Source of the DNA: Sternotherus odoratus
Taxonomy: Eukaryota > Chordata > Testudines > Kinosternidae
NCBI GenBank assembly: GCA_032164245.1
Contig: JAVMKO010000010.1
Location: 26,858,189-26,922,188, forward strand
DNA: 64,000 bases
Direction: 5' to 3'
Below the pieces are notes generated by a model. It did not search any database. It saw only the letters and a program-made list of their open reading frames with translations, and was not told the origin of the DNA. A program made the translations under genes and the position numbers. This document shows positions 11,920 through 24,800 of this stretch, in pieces. Numbering within the stretch: position 1 is the first letter of the stretch; every line of letters starts with the position of its first letter.

Positions 11920-12315
11920 TGAACTGAGGGAACTGGGGTTATTTAGTCTGCAGAAGTGAAGAGTGGAGGGAGGATTTGACAGCAGCCTTCAACTACCTGA
12001 AGAGGGGTTCCAAAGAGGATAGAGCTCGGCTCTTCTCAGTGGTGGCAGATGACAGAACAAGGAGTAATGGTCTCAAGTTACAGTGGTGAGGTCTAGGTTG
12101 GATATTAAGAAACAATTTCACTAGGAGGGTGGTGAAGCACTGGAATGGGTTACCTAGGGAGGTGGTGGAATCTCCTTCCGTAGAGGTTTTTAAGGCCAGG
12201 CTTGACAAAACCCTGGCTGGGATGATTTAGTTGCTGTTGGTCCTGCTTTGAGCAGAGGGTTAGACTAGATGACCTCCTGAGGTCCCTTCTAACCCTGATA
12301 TTCTATGATTCTATC
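11920..12315 (+). mobile_element. CR1 LINE 3' end
   Basis: This has the typical CR1 C-terminal coding remnant (aactacctgaagaggggttc, then ctcttctcagtggtggcaga) followed by the 3' UTR 'agatgacctcctgaggtccc' and a terminal 'attctatgattctat' tail. It is frameshifted and 5'-truncated. Confidence 0.9.
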
Positions 12316-13960
12316 ACCACTACTTTATAGGAAAAGAAGCTTTATACCTAAGTGACTGCTCTTCGGATTCCTCTCCATACCTTCTAGTCTTGAGCACAAA
12401 ACAATAAAGAGGCCAAATTGCTCCTTATTAGATTTTCACTCCCTTCCGTGTGCCACACACATATGCACACACCCCGCAGTACCACTTTGCACCCAGGAAG
12501 GTCTTGCACTGATGAGCCAACACCATTCGCTTGTTAAAATAAATTAGTGTAGGAAAGACAGAGGAGGAATAGCTTCCCCTCCTCTCACTTAAAATCTTTT
12601 AACATTCAAGCTTTGAATGTAACCAGAAAATATCAACCAACTGCTGGGCTTTTTTGCTTTAAAAAAACCAAACCAACACCATAGATCTACTAATAAACTT
12701 ATCACGTTGCTATACTGTCCCCCTGCCCCCTCTCCCACCCCAAGAGAAGGTTTTCTTCTTGAACGGAGAGAACATTAAACCAGCATTTCATTTTGTGATT
12801 AAGAAAATATTCACAAACTATAGGTTTGCAAAGGGCCTGAGAGTGATCTTCTAGTAATCTGTCAATTGTAATATACACTGCCTGGAACAACTAAGAAGAT
12901 TTTTTATATTTTATTTTTAAAAACACGACCTCTCCCTTCTCCCCTCTTCACCTCCTTTTTACAGGAAATACCCCGTTTCACTCGGGGCAGGCAGTTCAGA
13001 ATTAGCTGTACAATAAAAAAAAAAACCTCTAACACACATAGAAGCATTTATCCTTCTAAGACAGATTTTTAAAATTATAGCATTATATAGTATATTAAGA
13101 TGGGTATCTATTGCATTCTGATTTACTTAGAGATACAAAAGTAGATATTTATAATAAAGAAATTGATAAGATTATTAGATTTACCCCAGTAAGATAATAT
13201 GTAGAGTCACATTTTGTAATAACTATGAAAACCCAATAAAGAAATATCAAGTTTATATTTTCTGAAAAGAATTAAAATCTCTCCACATCTACTAATATTT
13301 TACAAGTACTCACGGTTAACCTGTAAAAAAACAAAAACAAACTACCTAAAAAAAAAGGGGGAGAACAACTCAATCATCGCTTGGAGGGTGCCACATCCGA
13401 ACAGATCATTTGCAAAAAATAAAAAGCAGATCTTCAGGGAACACTTTTATCTGTATGTTCAAAAAGTAGATTTGCAGTCTAGTCCTCTCAATATTACCAG
13501 TAAACGATTACCTAAAAATAAGTAGGGATAAAATGCATGTTCATAGAACTTTGCTTTCTGGCAAAATTTACACAGCAATTACATTAGGAAACCACATAGT
13601 ACACTAACCTACCTGTACTTTTAATCATCCTTTTTGAGCTGTGACTTGTGAGTTTCCCCATTAAGTACAATTATCTTTAAAAATCCACAGTGAAAAGATG
13701 TAGCTCAATGGTATCTTCAGTAAGACACTAAACTATATAACCTGGACATAAAAGTCACTCCACCTAATTAAATGAATTCTTTCTCTCTACTAAATTTTTT
13801 TAAAAGACTTTCCTGAATTAAATACTTCACTCGGGGGGGGGGGGGGGGGGCAAAGCACCCTAACAGCCATGAATAATTGGCACTATCTTCTTTAGCAACT
13901 CACTTTAATAGCACATGTGCACATAAATTCTTCTAATTGTTTTATTATCAGTAAAGATTG
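12316..13960. other. AT-rich non-coding interval
   Basis: No gene or clear mobile element was recognised. It includes a homopurine/A-rich stretch and a poly-G run of about 18 bases near 13833-13850, just before a CR1 insertion. Confidence 0.4.
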
Positions 13961-15290
13961 CAGAATCATAGAATATTAGGGTTGGAAGGGACCTCTGGAG
14001 GTCATCTAGTCCAACCCCCTGCTGAAAGCCGGACCAATCCCCAACTAAATCATTTCAGTCAGGACTTTATCAAGCCTGACCTTAAAAACCTCTAAGGAAG
14101 GTAATTCTACCACCTCCCTAGGTAACCCATTCCAATGCTTCACCACCCTCCTAGTGAAAAAGTTTTTCCTACTATCCAATCTAAATCTTCCCAACTGCAA
14201 CTTGAGACCATTACTCCTTGTTCGGTCATCTGCTACCACTGAGAACAGTCTAGATCCATCCTCTTTAGAACCCCCTTTCAGGTAGTTGAAAGCAGCTATC
14301 AAATCTCCCCTCAGTCTTCTCTTCTGTAGACTAAACAATCCTAGTTCTCTGAGCCTCTCCTCATAAGTCATACGCTCCAGGCCCCTGATCATTTTTGTTG
14401 CCCTTCTCTGGACTCTTTCCAATTTTTCCACATCCTTTTTGTAGTGTGGGCCCCAAAATTGGACACAGTACTCCAGATGAGGCCCCACCAATGTCAAATA
14501 GAGGGGAACAATCATGTCCCTCGATCTGCTGGCAATGCCCCTACTTATACAGCCCGAAATTCAATTAGCCTTCTTGGAAACAAGGGCACACTGTTGACTC
14601 ATATCCAGCTTCTCATCCATTGTAATCCCTAGGTCCTTTTCTGCAGAACTGCTGCCTAGCCATTCCGTCCCTAGTCTGTAGCAGTGCATGGGATTCTTCC
14701 GTCCTAAGTGCAGGACTCTGCACTTCTCCTTGTTGAACCTCATCAAATTTCTTTTGGCCCAATCCTCTAATTTGTCTAGGTCCCTCTGTATCCAATCCCT
14801 ATCCTCCAGTGTATCTACCACTCCTCCCAGTTTAGTGTCATCTGCAAACTTGTTGAGGGTGCAGTCCACACCATCCTCTAGATCATTGATAAAGATATTG
14901 AATAAAACCGGCCCCAGGACCGACCCTTGGGGCACTCCGCTCAATACCGGCTGCCAGCTAGACATGGAGCCATTGATCACTACCCGTTCAGCCCGATGAT
15001 CCAGCCAGCTTTCTATCCACCTTATGGTCCATTCATCCAGCCCATGCTTCTTTAACTTGCTGGCAAGAATATTGTGGGAGACTATATCAAAAGCTTCGCT
15101 AAAGTCAAGGAACAACACATCCACTGCTTTCCCCTCATCCACAGAGCCAGTTATCTCATGGTAGAAGGCAATCAGGTTAGTCAGGCATGATTTGCCCTTG
15201 GTGAAACCATGCTGATTGTTCCTGATCACTTTCCTCTCCTCTAAGTGCTTCAGGATTGATTCCTTGAGGACCTGCTCCATGATTTTTCAT
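13961..15290 (-). mobile_element. CR1 LINE, 5'-truncated, reverse transcriptase remnant
   Basis: This is a non-LTR retrotransposon on the minus strand. The first frame (15280-14561) carries reverse transcriptase motifs: [44 protein letters not shown] and the catalytic FADDTK. The second frame (14515-14045) continues the C-terminal part, including [22 protein letters not shown] and [18 protein letters not shown], and ends in [10 protein letters not shown] frame change and stop near 14515-14561 separate the two halves, so the copy is inactive. The 3' end at 13961-14040 has the conserved CR1 terminus 'gacctctggaggtcatctag' read on the plus strand. The endonuclease domain and the 5' half are absent, as is usual for CR1 insertions. 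Confidence 0.92.
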
Positions 15291-16250
15291 GGAAGTGCAA
15301 AGGCTTTTCACCTGTTAGCAATTAAACCCTCAACTGCTGATATGAATACAGCAAAAGAAGAAAAAATGTGTTTAATTTCCCACCGAGAAAGAAAGAATGA
15401 GATTCCTTTTGAAAGAATCAGTTTCCATCAGCAAGACTCAGATAATTGTTGGGACCAAAAACATTTCCTCTGAAGACTTCTTGTTGAGGGAGGAGTGGGG
15501 AAAAGTCCCTTTGTAGGTTGGGCCATTATTAACTTGCTTTTTACAGGGATGTTTATAAAACCCTCTTGTTTTTGAACACAAAAATGTTTAGAATGAAAGG
15601 ACTTGTTTGAGCCTTCAAGCCCTGAAATTTACACTAGAGTCAGAAAGACCAATTACCAATATCTGGGCTAATTATTCCTGCTAAACGTGGCTTTAAGTTT
15701 ACTTTCTGGGGAAAGGATTACGTTGAAACAGTATTTTTTTTTTTTTTTTTTTTTTACATTAAGGTTGAGAAAAGGTTAGTCAAGAGTCTGAAAATGTTTG
15801 TGGAGACCAGAGTTCACGATCTATCTATACAGGTATTTCTTTTTTAAGATGGTGAAAGCTTGAAGCTTTCTCTGAGCTCCCTCTTGTGAGCAGCTGCTAA
15901 AAATGCAGCTCCAACAATGAGTTGCAATTTTGGATCAAGTTTGTTTGTTTGTGAGTCATGCCCTTAAGGGTCTTGACAACACCAAGCTGGGGTTCCAAGA
16001 GTATTATTTGAATGTAAATATTTGTCCTTAGAGGAAAACGGGTCAGTTTTCTGGGGCTCCTGTATACAAACGGGAGAAAACAGTTTCTGGCTGACATTTC
16101 TCCTGTGGGACTCATCAGGTCCCACTGCACTCAGCAAAAAATCAAACCTGAAGAACTAAGGGGCAAGCAGTGGAAAGCAGTTCCTGCCCACACAATGCAG
16201 AAAAACCCTGCTCCTTCACAACAAGACATAACTTAAACCATTTGCAGAAG

Positions 16251-16340
16251 TGACATAGAGTCCTGTGGCACCTTAAAGACTAACTAAAGTATCGGAGCAT
16301 AAGCTTTCGTGGGCTAATACCCACTTGGTCGGATGCATGC
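16251..16340. repeat. Dispersed repeat with 'ggtgccac' and 'cgtgggctaataccca' motifs
   Basis: This contains 'gtggcaccttaaagactaac' followed by 'ctttcgtgggctaatacccac'. The same motifs recur at 48638-48673 and 58234-58335 in this window, so this is a dispersed repeat family. I do not assign it to a class. Confidence 0.6.
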
Positions 16341-16429
16341 CATTAAACCATCTGGAGACCCAAGAGCAAGAAATATCGACTTTTGTTCAATGTAAGAAGA
16401 AGATGTTGATTTAGGTCAAACCGGAAGTG

Positions 16430-16560
16430 TTGGCACTGGGACTCAGAAATCCGGGTCTGGTTCTTGACTGAGCCATGTGTGTCTTGGCTTCTTACCAAGG
16501 CCCTCTGTGCCTCAGTTTCTCATTTGTAATAGTGGATTATGGCCTCTCTGCCTTGCCAGG
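16430..16560 (+). repeat. MIR-like SINE fragment
   Basis: The segment 'ctctgtgcctcagtttctca' followed by 'tttgtaatagtgga' matches the conserved MIR core ('cctcagtttcctcatctgtaaaatgg'). It is preceded by a tRNA-like part with 'gggtctggttcttgactg'. It is ancient and diverged. Confidence 0.5.
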
Positions 16561-18959
16561 AAATCACGGCCATGATTTACTTCGTACCTGAGACCCAGAT
16601 CTTCAGAAGTATTTAGGCACCAGGACCTGAGGATTTTACAAAGAACAAGAACAGGAGCTCCGTCAATACCTACACAGGCAGAGGCATGAGCCACAGCAAT
16701 AAGCACATTTCTTGTGATGGGGCTCCACTCACCCCCACTAGCACCTCCTGCTGGTCATCTTGGGAATCAACTCCACAGGCCAACGGTGTCTCACCCACTG
16801 TCACTTCTGCTCCTGGACCCACATCACTCCAAGGACTGTGGCATCCTCTTCATGACACAGCCCTCCGGCTGTGCCACAATTAGCTCACCCCTCTTCCGGA
16901 GGCCAATACTGCAATCCAACAGTCCAGCCACTTTCTCAGTGGCAAAGGGCAGGAGAACAACACCCAGCTCCCATCCTAGGGACTCTGTAGCTGCTAGCTA
17001 TGTGCTGCATCCCCTCCAACCTCTCGGTACATTTCCCATGGCCCTAGCACCTTCTTCCCCCTTACCTCAGGGCCTCTGAATGCCAGTCTTAGCAGCCAGC
17101 CAGGGGCTCTTTAACTTCCCTAGTCCTGCTAGTAGCACTACCCTGTCCAAGGCCTTGGTGCTCGCTCCTTCCTTCTTAGTAGGAGCCTGCATTTGCCTCC
17201 TTAGGCTCCAGGCAACTACTGGCCCTGCTCTGTCCTGCAGCTCTTTTTATATGGATCTGCTAGGTCCCGACAACCCCGCTACTATTGGCTGCTTTTCATG
17301 AAGCCTCCCTAAGACTCTATTAACTCCTTACAAATGCCCTCTCACATCTAAAAGATATTAAGTAACACTTCACCTTCAAACGCCTGAACAGCAAATGTAA
17401 CTTTTCTTGTCTGCATAGTAAACACTGGCATTTTTATCTGTTTGAATAATCAAAGTGGTACTCTCTGTGCCTTCTTGGTTGCAAAGATTTGAACTGCTTC
17501 CTGAAGGTCCCCAGTCTGGGTCAGCTCATGCTCTATTGAGATGGTTGTGTCATTGTGGAATGTAGATGTGTTTTTATTAAACTTTGGCAGGGAGTAGAAT
17601 AGTCTTTGCAATAAGGCTACAGGCCAGGTAACATCCGAGAGACACAGCTGCTAAGGGAAGAAGTGAGGTTCTCCTCTTACAACTATATTATATTATATTT
17701 ATATTATATTATATAGCAGGGATCATGTTAACACCTTTCAATCTCTAGGCCAATTTATACCTTTAAAACAAATACAAAAACCTTTTAGGCTATGGCTGCC
17801 TCTCTCCCCCCAACTCATTCTAGCCCTTGGGAGAGCTGCATTGCCCAGCTGCCCCACATCCTTCCCTCCTAGTGCTGGTCCCACAGCCACCCTCTTCTCC
17901 ATCAGCCCCATGGTCTCAACCAGCCCCTGGGTCTCAACCAGCTCCTTAAACAAGCCCCTGGGTCTCAACCAGCTCCTTAAACAAGATTCTTCTCAAGAGA
18001 ATGAGAAACCAAACAAACCAAGCAAGAGATTCTCAGCAATTTGGGGTACGGCCCGTGCCCTTCCCTGTGTTGTACAGCCCCCAGCATGCTGTTGGGACTC
18101 AATAAAGGCTGCCCTTTATTTATTTATGTATTTATTTATTTTCCTCACAGAAAGATTTGCGGGAAACATTCCCCAACAAAAGCCAAGAGCAGTCCTCCCT
18201 TAATCCAATCTGGGGGATGCAAACCCCCAGGGACCTAGCCAGGCAGCCCCACAGCACTTTGCCATTGTGATGTCAGCAGTGGCTTTAGGTCACAAAGGGG
18301 GTTGGCAGTTTGTGGGCTCAGTGTGTTCTGGGAGTTGGAGGAGGGAGCACACGCCTGTCTGAGCTCTGCCTAGACAGTTGGGAACATTTTTGGAGGGTAA
18401 AGCGCCTCTTTACTGAAAATTGTCAGAGGAATCCACATCCTCACTGTCATAAAAGTTAACGCAGATTCAAATGAGGACAGCTGCCTTTTAAAGTTTGTAT
18501 GGACACTCTTGGGGGACATCAACATTCTACAGTCAAGGAGATGTTATTTTCCAGACATTTGCTTGTTTCTGGATGACAGAAAGCTGAAGCCTTCTGCAAT
18601 TTCTTTTGATTAGCATGAACATTTTATAACTTAGCTTACTAAAACTGGGGTAAAGTTATCTTTTCAAGCATCCGGGTGATAATATACGTATAGGTCTATT
18701 TGAATGTTCAGAAAGGCACAAACATGTTGGTAATGGCCTAACATTATAAAAATAAGTTATAATAATGCTATTAATAACATTTTTACATCAATATTGAGGT
18801 CTCGCCACCTCATAGCAGTCTTGTCTCTCCAGGCAGGCAGGTAGGAAAAATACTAGGTCTAGGTCTCCTTTGCCCATCTAGAACTATATGTGAGTATGGT
18901 GGGGTCTGTGTCATGGGAAGGAAGCCCTAAGGACTCATTCATGTTGGTTCTTGTCTTAG

Positions 18960-21848
18960 GAGTCGATATGGATCTTCATGGCTACCTCTGCCGACTGCGG
19001 TTCTGGTCTGCAGGTGGGTGGGAATTCTCCTCAGAAACGGACCCTCCTCCCCTCGCCCCTCCACCCTCCATTGCTGTCCTCTCCAGAGCCACCTGCCAGG
19101 ACCTACTGGGAATCTGCATGCAATCTCCATGTGCTTGGGGAGTCAGGCTCTCCTGATGGAGGAAGTTTGTTTTCTCCAAGGTTCCTTGGAGCATTTTTGC
19201 TTTATTTAAACCAGGGATGGGCAAACGTTTAGGCCCGAGGGCCACATTGGAGTTCAAAATTGTGTGGAGGGCAAGGGCCCGTCCCCTATCCAACCCCCCC
19301 CCAGTTCCCGCCCCTTGACTGCCCCCCTCAGAACCACCAACCTATCCAACCCCTCCCCCGCTCCTTGTCCCCTGACCACCCGCTCCGGAGATCCTCCCAC
19401 TCTAACTGCCCCCCAGAACCCCACCCCTATCTAAGTCCCCTGCTCTTTGTTCCCTGACTACCCCCTCCTGAGACTCCCCACCCTAACCACCCACCCGGGA
19501 CCCCACCCTCTATCTAAGCCCCTGTGATGGAGTAGGAATACTCTGTGTGTGCCTCAGTTTCCCCTATGCATTTCTTCTTGCAAAGCAGAGAGAGCGCATA
19601 AACTGTCTTGGGGCCTGCCCTTCCCCCTACCTGAAAGGGTTGGCTGGAAGTGTTGAATAACAAAGAGGCCAGCTGAACCTGTTGGAGGGAGGTCAGGTGA
19701 CCTGACCTGGCTGAGCCAGGGGGGAGAAGGGGCTGGAGAGTGAGTTTCAGTTTGGAGTCTGAAGCTAGCTGGAGTCAGGCAGGGAAGGCAGAGGAGCTAT
19801 CTGGCTCTCTGGCCCCCCAAATGGATCCAGCTGAGGGCTCACGCTCGCTGGATGGCCTGTGTTAGACCAGGTAGAGGTTGTCGAATAAACCTCTACTTTA
19901 CTGGCTGGCTGAGAGTCACGTCTGACTGTGGAATTGGGGTGCAGAGTCCATGGGCTCCCTCAGGACCCCTCCCGGGTGGGCTCGCTGGGGGAAGCGCACG
20001 GAGGGGCAGAAGGTGCTGAATGCTCTGAGGTCAGACCCAGGAAGGTGTAAACGGGAACCTCTAAGCTCCTAGCCTTGAAGACAGGCTGTGTACGGAGAGA
20101 GGACATTTTCCCTCGGAGTCCCAACTGGCTTCCTAGGGAGCAAGTTCCAGACCATCGCCCGGGCACTCCGTGACAGCCCCCCACCCCCCGCTTCTTCACC
20201 CTTGACTGCCCGCTCCTGAGACCCCCCCATTCCTAACCCTCCTCCCCACCATCAAAGCCAGGGGCAGCTCCAGGCACCAGCGCAGCAATCACTTGCCTGG
20301 GGCAGCAAGCCGCATGGGGTGGCCTGCCGGTCACTGTCAGGGTGGCAGTCAGGCGGCCTTCGGCGGTGTTTCTGCAGGAGGTCCGCAGAGATCACTGCCC
20401 TGGGGCTTCAACCAGAGACCTTTAATGGAGAATTTTAACCCTCCTCGTCTATTGACAGGTACTGCAGAGCAAGAGACTGCGGTATCAGCCAGAGATGGCA
20501 GCCCACCTGACACAGAGTCTCCTGGGCCAGGTAGGCAGAAAACAGCGTGATACACAGTCAGAATTCCTTTCCGAGGCCAAAGTTCCTGTTCATCTGCAAT
20601 GTCTTTTACAGATAATATAATGTTTAAACATAATGTTTAGTTCTAACTTGTGCAAACAGTATAATTCCCATGGGACCTTCTGGGCAAAGAGTGGTATATT
20701 AATGCAGAGCGCTATATTAGAGAATCACAACTGCTGTTATGAGAGTAAATGTCTCCTCAGCCTCAGAATTCAGAAGGATGTCCACCATTGCTTATTAATT
20801 TGTGTGCACACATGCAGCAAATGTTCCTTGTGATCTGTAACTGGGTGACTGTGTGTCAAGCGATCCTGGCTGTGACTGGAACTCAGGGTGCTCCTGAGCC
20901 ACACACATTCCATTCCTGGAAACAGACACCAGTCCATTTCTCAGGACTGAGATGCCCATGTTTTCATACGTACATTACAACTGGCTTTGTGAGCCATGAT
21001 CAGATGCTGTCTCAAGCACTGCTGGTTTGCTGGCTGTGCAGTGAGGTCGGCCAGAATAGGTAACTTCTCGATCAGAGTTTCTCTAGCCAGAACACACCTC
21101 ATAACTCAAATCCCTCCTGGAACCGATGCTCTCGGTGATAGAGCCGCCTTGCTGAATCCCAAGGAAGAGGAGAGGTGCCCCAAAGGTTTTATCCCCAAGG
21201 AAGGGGGATCCCACATTTCAGTGCCGCAGCTCTGTGCATCCACCTCCATGCAAACCTCATGATGTCTCTGACTCCTTGGGGTTCTCCAGCTCCTGAGTTA
21301 CGTCCTTCTGACTGAGGGGAACCCAATGGAATCCCTTCAAAGCCCTTAGTCATCAGAGAGCCTCCCCTGGGAAATGGAGGTTCCCCGCAACCGGAGCAAT
21401 TCCAGCCATCTAGGGAGCCGCAGACCAGCACGGAGACTTGAGCCTGGGTCTCATTCCACATGGTAATGCAGAGCACTGGGCACCAGAGCGCTAGCTTGGC
21501 CTCCCCAGAGTGAGGTGTGAATGTTCTGAGGTCTGTGCCGCAGAAGAGAAACTCCTGTGATTTGTTTACATTGGTTCTTGTCTTTTAGGAGTCACTCTGG
21601 GGCTTTTGGAGCGACTGCGTCAAAGACTGACTCAGACTACTGGTGAGTAGGAATTCTTCCCAGAAGCATCCCCCACGATACAGATTTACCCCAGTCCCCC
21701 TCCGATTCCTATTGCCCTTACATAGAATCAGTCACGTGACCCCTCGCCCCACCACTGCCCTTCTGAATTACAGGACGGACACCTTTCAGAAAGGACAGGA
21801 CAGATCTGGACTCCATCCAGACGGGCCCCACTGACTCTTCTGCTCCAG
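18960..21848 (+). CDS. MROH-family gene, 5' exons: duplicated two-exon cassette
   Basis: Exons are 18960-19013, 20459-20530, 21590-21643 and 21774-21848 (54, 72, 54 and 75 nt). All are multiples of three and join in the same phase (phase 1). The first and third exons, with their flanking intron bases, resemble each other: both follow 'ttggttcttgtctt(tt)ag', both begin GAGTC, and both are followed by a donor and then 'ggaattct'. The second and fourth share a 'gactc/gtct...ccag|gtagg' end. I infer a tandem duplication of a two-exon unit, with later transposon insertions in the intron of the first copy. The encoded peptides are polar and low-complexity with no known domain. These exons are less certain than the downstream HEAT exons. 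Confidence 0.5.
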
Positions 21849-24800
21849 GTAGGAGTCAACAGCCTTTTGCTGTGACAAATCAACACATTTTTATCCTGTC
21901 CCATCAGGAAGTTCCATCCCAGTGCACATAGGATCATTCAGTGCCTCAGTTTACCTAGCTGCATAATGGGGTTGACAAGACTCGCAACCTTCCCTGGGGT
22001 CTGGAAGGTTCGAGTGATGTTTGGAAAGGGACTGGAAAAGGAAATGCCAGATCTCAGTGTTAAGTAACATGACATGGTCCGGGCTGTGATTGGTGGAAAT
22101 CCCTCACCAGGGGTTCCATATGGTGCAGACAGTTTTCACACAGTGGTATGTCCCTGTCACCCCCCAGGGCATTCTATTAGTAACCATGAGTGGGGGAAAT
22201 TACCCCCTCCCTCCGCCCCATCTGCCTGTATCCACAGATACAGAGGAACAGAAGGAGGCCTGAAAACAAGACCTGGAGCCACAAACTCTGGCTGCAGGAG
22301 CAGGCAGCCACTGCAGCACTTTCTGTGCTGAGCCTCCTGATCCAGGTAGGCCCATGCCCAGTACTGAGTGCCAGGAATCAAGGGGGGGAAGCAGCCACAG
22401 TGGCAGCAATACCCCAGTGCTGAGAGGGCAAGAAGAGACTCCACCCAGGCTCTGTGCCCTGCTCTGCACGTGCACATAAGCCACCGACCTGTGCTCCACC
22501 CTACATACCGGCCTCTGCATCACCTCACCCTGGGCTACAGCACTGATGCCATAGGGCAGCAATGGAATCACCACTGGCCAGCCTGGGTGCCAGTAAAGGA
22601 GGAACTGACCCACCTGGCAGCTCCCTCTACCAGGTCAGCTCCCCAGCGACTCTTCGTAAGAACATAAGAATGACCGTGCTGGGTCAGACCAATGGTCCAT
22701 CTAGCCTGGTCCCCTGGCTTCTGACGGTGGCCAGTGCCAGGTGCTTCAGAGGGATGAACAGAACAGAGCAATTATCAAGGGATCCATCCCCTGTCATCCA
22801 ATTCCAACTTCTGGCCATCCGAGTTTTAGGGACACGCAGAGCATGGGATTGCAACCGTGGCCATCTTGTCTAGGAGCCATTAATGGACCTGTCCTCCTTG
22901 AACTTATCTAGTTCTTTTAAACCCAGTTATGCTTTTGGCCTTCACAGCATCCCCTGTCAAGGAGTTCCACGGCTTGATTATGCATTGTGAGAAGAAATAC
23001 TTCCAGTTGTTTGTTTTAAACCCACTGCCTATTCATTTCATTGGCTGACCTCGGTTCATGTGTTGTGTCAAGGGGTAAATAACACCTCCCTAGTCATTTT
23101 CTCCACACCATTCAGGATTTAATAGACCCCTGTCATGCTTCCCCTTAGTTGTCTCTTGTCTAAGATAAACAGTCCCAGGCATTTTAATCTCTTCCCATTT
23201 GGAAGCTGCTCCATCCCGCTAATCATTTTTGTTGCCCTTCTGTGTATCTTTTCCATTTCTAATATGTCTTTTCGGAGATAGGGTGCCCAGAACCGCTCCT
23301 GGTGTTCAAGAAGTGGGTGTACCATGGATTTAGATGGAGGCAATACGAAATTATCTGTCTTATTATCTATCCCTTTCCAAAGGAGTCCCAACTTTTTGGT
23401 AGCTCTTTTGACTGCCGCTGCACATTCTGTGGATGTTTCCAGAGAACTATTCACAACGAGGTCAAGATCTCGTTCTTGAGTGGTAACAGCAAATTTAGAC
23501 CCCCATCATTTTGAATGTAGGATTATGTTTTCCAATGTGCATTACTTTGCACTCATCAACATGAATTTCATCTGTCATTTTGTTGCCCAGTCACCCAGTT
23601 TAGGGAGATCCCTTTGTAACTCTTTGCAGTCCGCCTGGGACTTAACTATGGTGAGTAATTTTGTATCATCTACACATTTTGCCACCGCCTCACCATTTTA
23701 CCTCTGTGTGGTACCTCTTTACCACAGGCCCCAGTACAGATCTTTGAGAGACCCCACTATTTACCTTATTGTGAAAACTGTCTTTTAACAAGCTATAGTC
23801 CATGAGAGGACATTTCCTCTATCCCAACACTGCTTACTTTGCTTAAGAGCAAACTTAGTTTCCTTCCATTTATTTTAGGCACCGAGCAGGAGGCCTATTC
23901 ATCAGCCAGTGAAGAGGTCGTTCAAATCAGCGAGCACGAGGAAAGGCCAAGGAAGACCAGTGTGAGTGAGGAGAGAGCGGGAAATGCACAGCACACTGGA
24001 GAAGTGCCCATGGCACAGATGGTAGAAGGTTCCCTCCATCACCAACCCAGCCTGAACTCCCACCCCTACTGCCTTCCCCGGGAAGCACTGACCCTCTGAA
24101 GCTCTGATTCCCTTTCCCCATCTGCTTGCTCCCAGATTCACTGCCATTCTCTGACCCTTGAGAACATGCTTTGACACCCCCTCCCCCCCTTGACAGGGCA
24201 GGTGTTGCAGATGGGAGGAGAGAGATGACTCCATTCCCAGCACCCAGCTCTGCTTCCTTCTTCTTTGCTAGCTGGTCAGCAACAGGCTGCATTAGGGAGC
24301 CAGGGAGAGAAATAAGAACCATCGTCCTGAGCTTCACCTCTCCCCAGAGTGTCCCGCACACTCACCTCTCCCTGGGCCCAGGGCAGGGTTAGCTTTTAGC
24401 CCAGCCTACAGCTGTGGAGGGCAAGGCTCCAGGAGGGGAAGTGTTTGGCTCAAGGCCAGAAAGCAGGAGTATACATCCCTGGTGCACTCTGGAGTGACCA
24501 TTGTAGGAGGTGGGCAGGCGGAGACAATGGGCCAGGTCCTTGACCCCAGGGAAGGCCGCATGAAGGGACCTTAAGCTCTTCCTTCCAAGCTCCCACGCTG
24601 TTTCCTCACCCCAGCATGGGGACAGGGAAGAGCCCTTGGATGCCGTCTCCCCATCCCTGACCTGTTTGTGTGGGTCTCTAGGCTGTCAGCCCTTCAGGAT
24701 AGAGATTGTGCAACAGGGCCTGATCCTGACTGGAGCCTCCGGGCATTGCCATAACTTCACTAGTGATAAGTCATCTTCTCTTGCACAGAGCCTTGCTTGC

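Larger units (their letters stand above)
15291..18959. other. Interval with no supported gene
   Basis: It includes a poly-T tract at about 15733-15755, an AT microsatellite at about 17683-17715 and a (TTTA)n run at about 18114-18142. The 5' exons and promoter of the downstream MROH-family gene might lie here, but I could not identify them. The C-rich ORFs at 16.7-17.3 kb have no recognisable protein features. Confidence 0.35.

Noticed and set aside
16686..17301. Ser/Pro/Thr-rich ORFs upstream of the MROH-family gene, considered as 5' exons
   Set aside because: No splice sites or phase fit linking them to the exon at 18960, and no family similarity.
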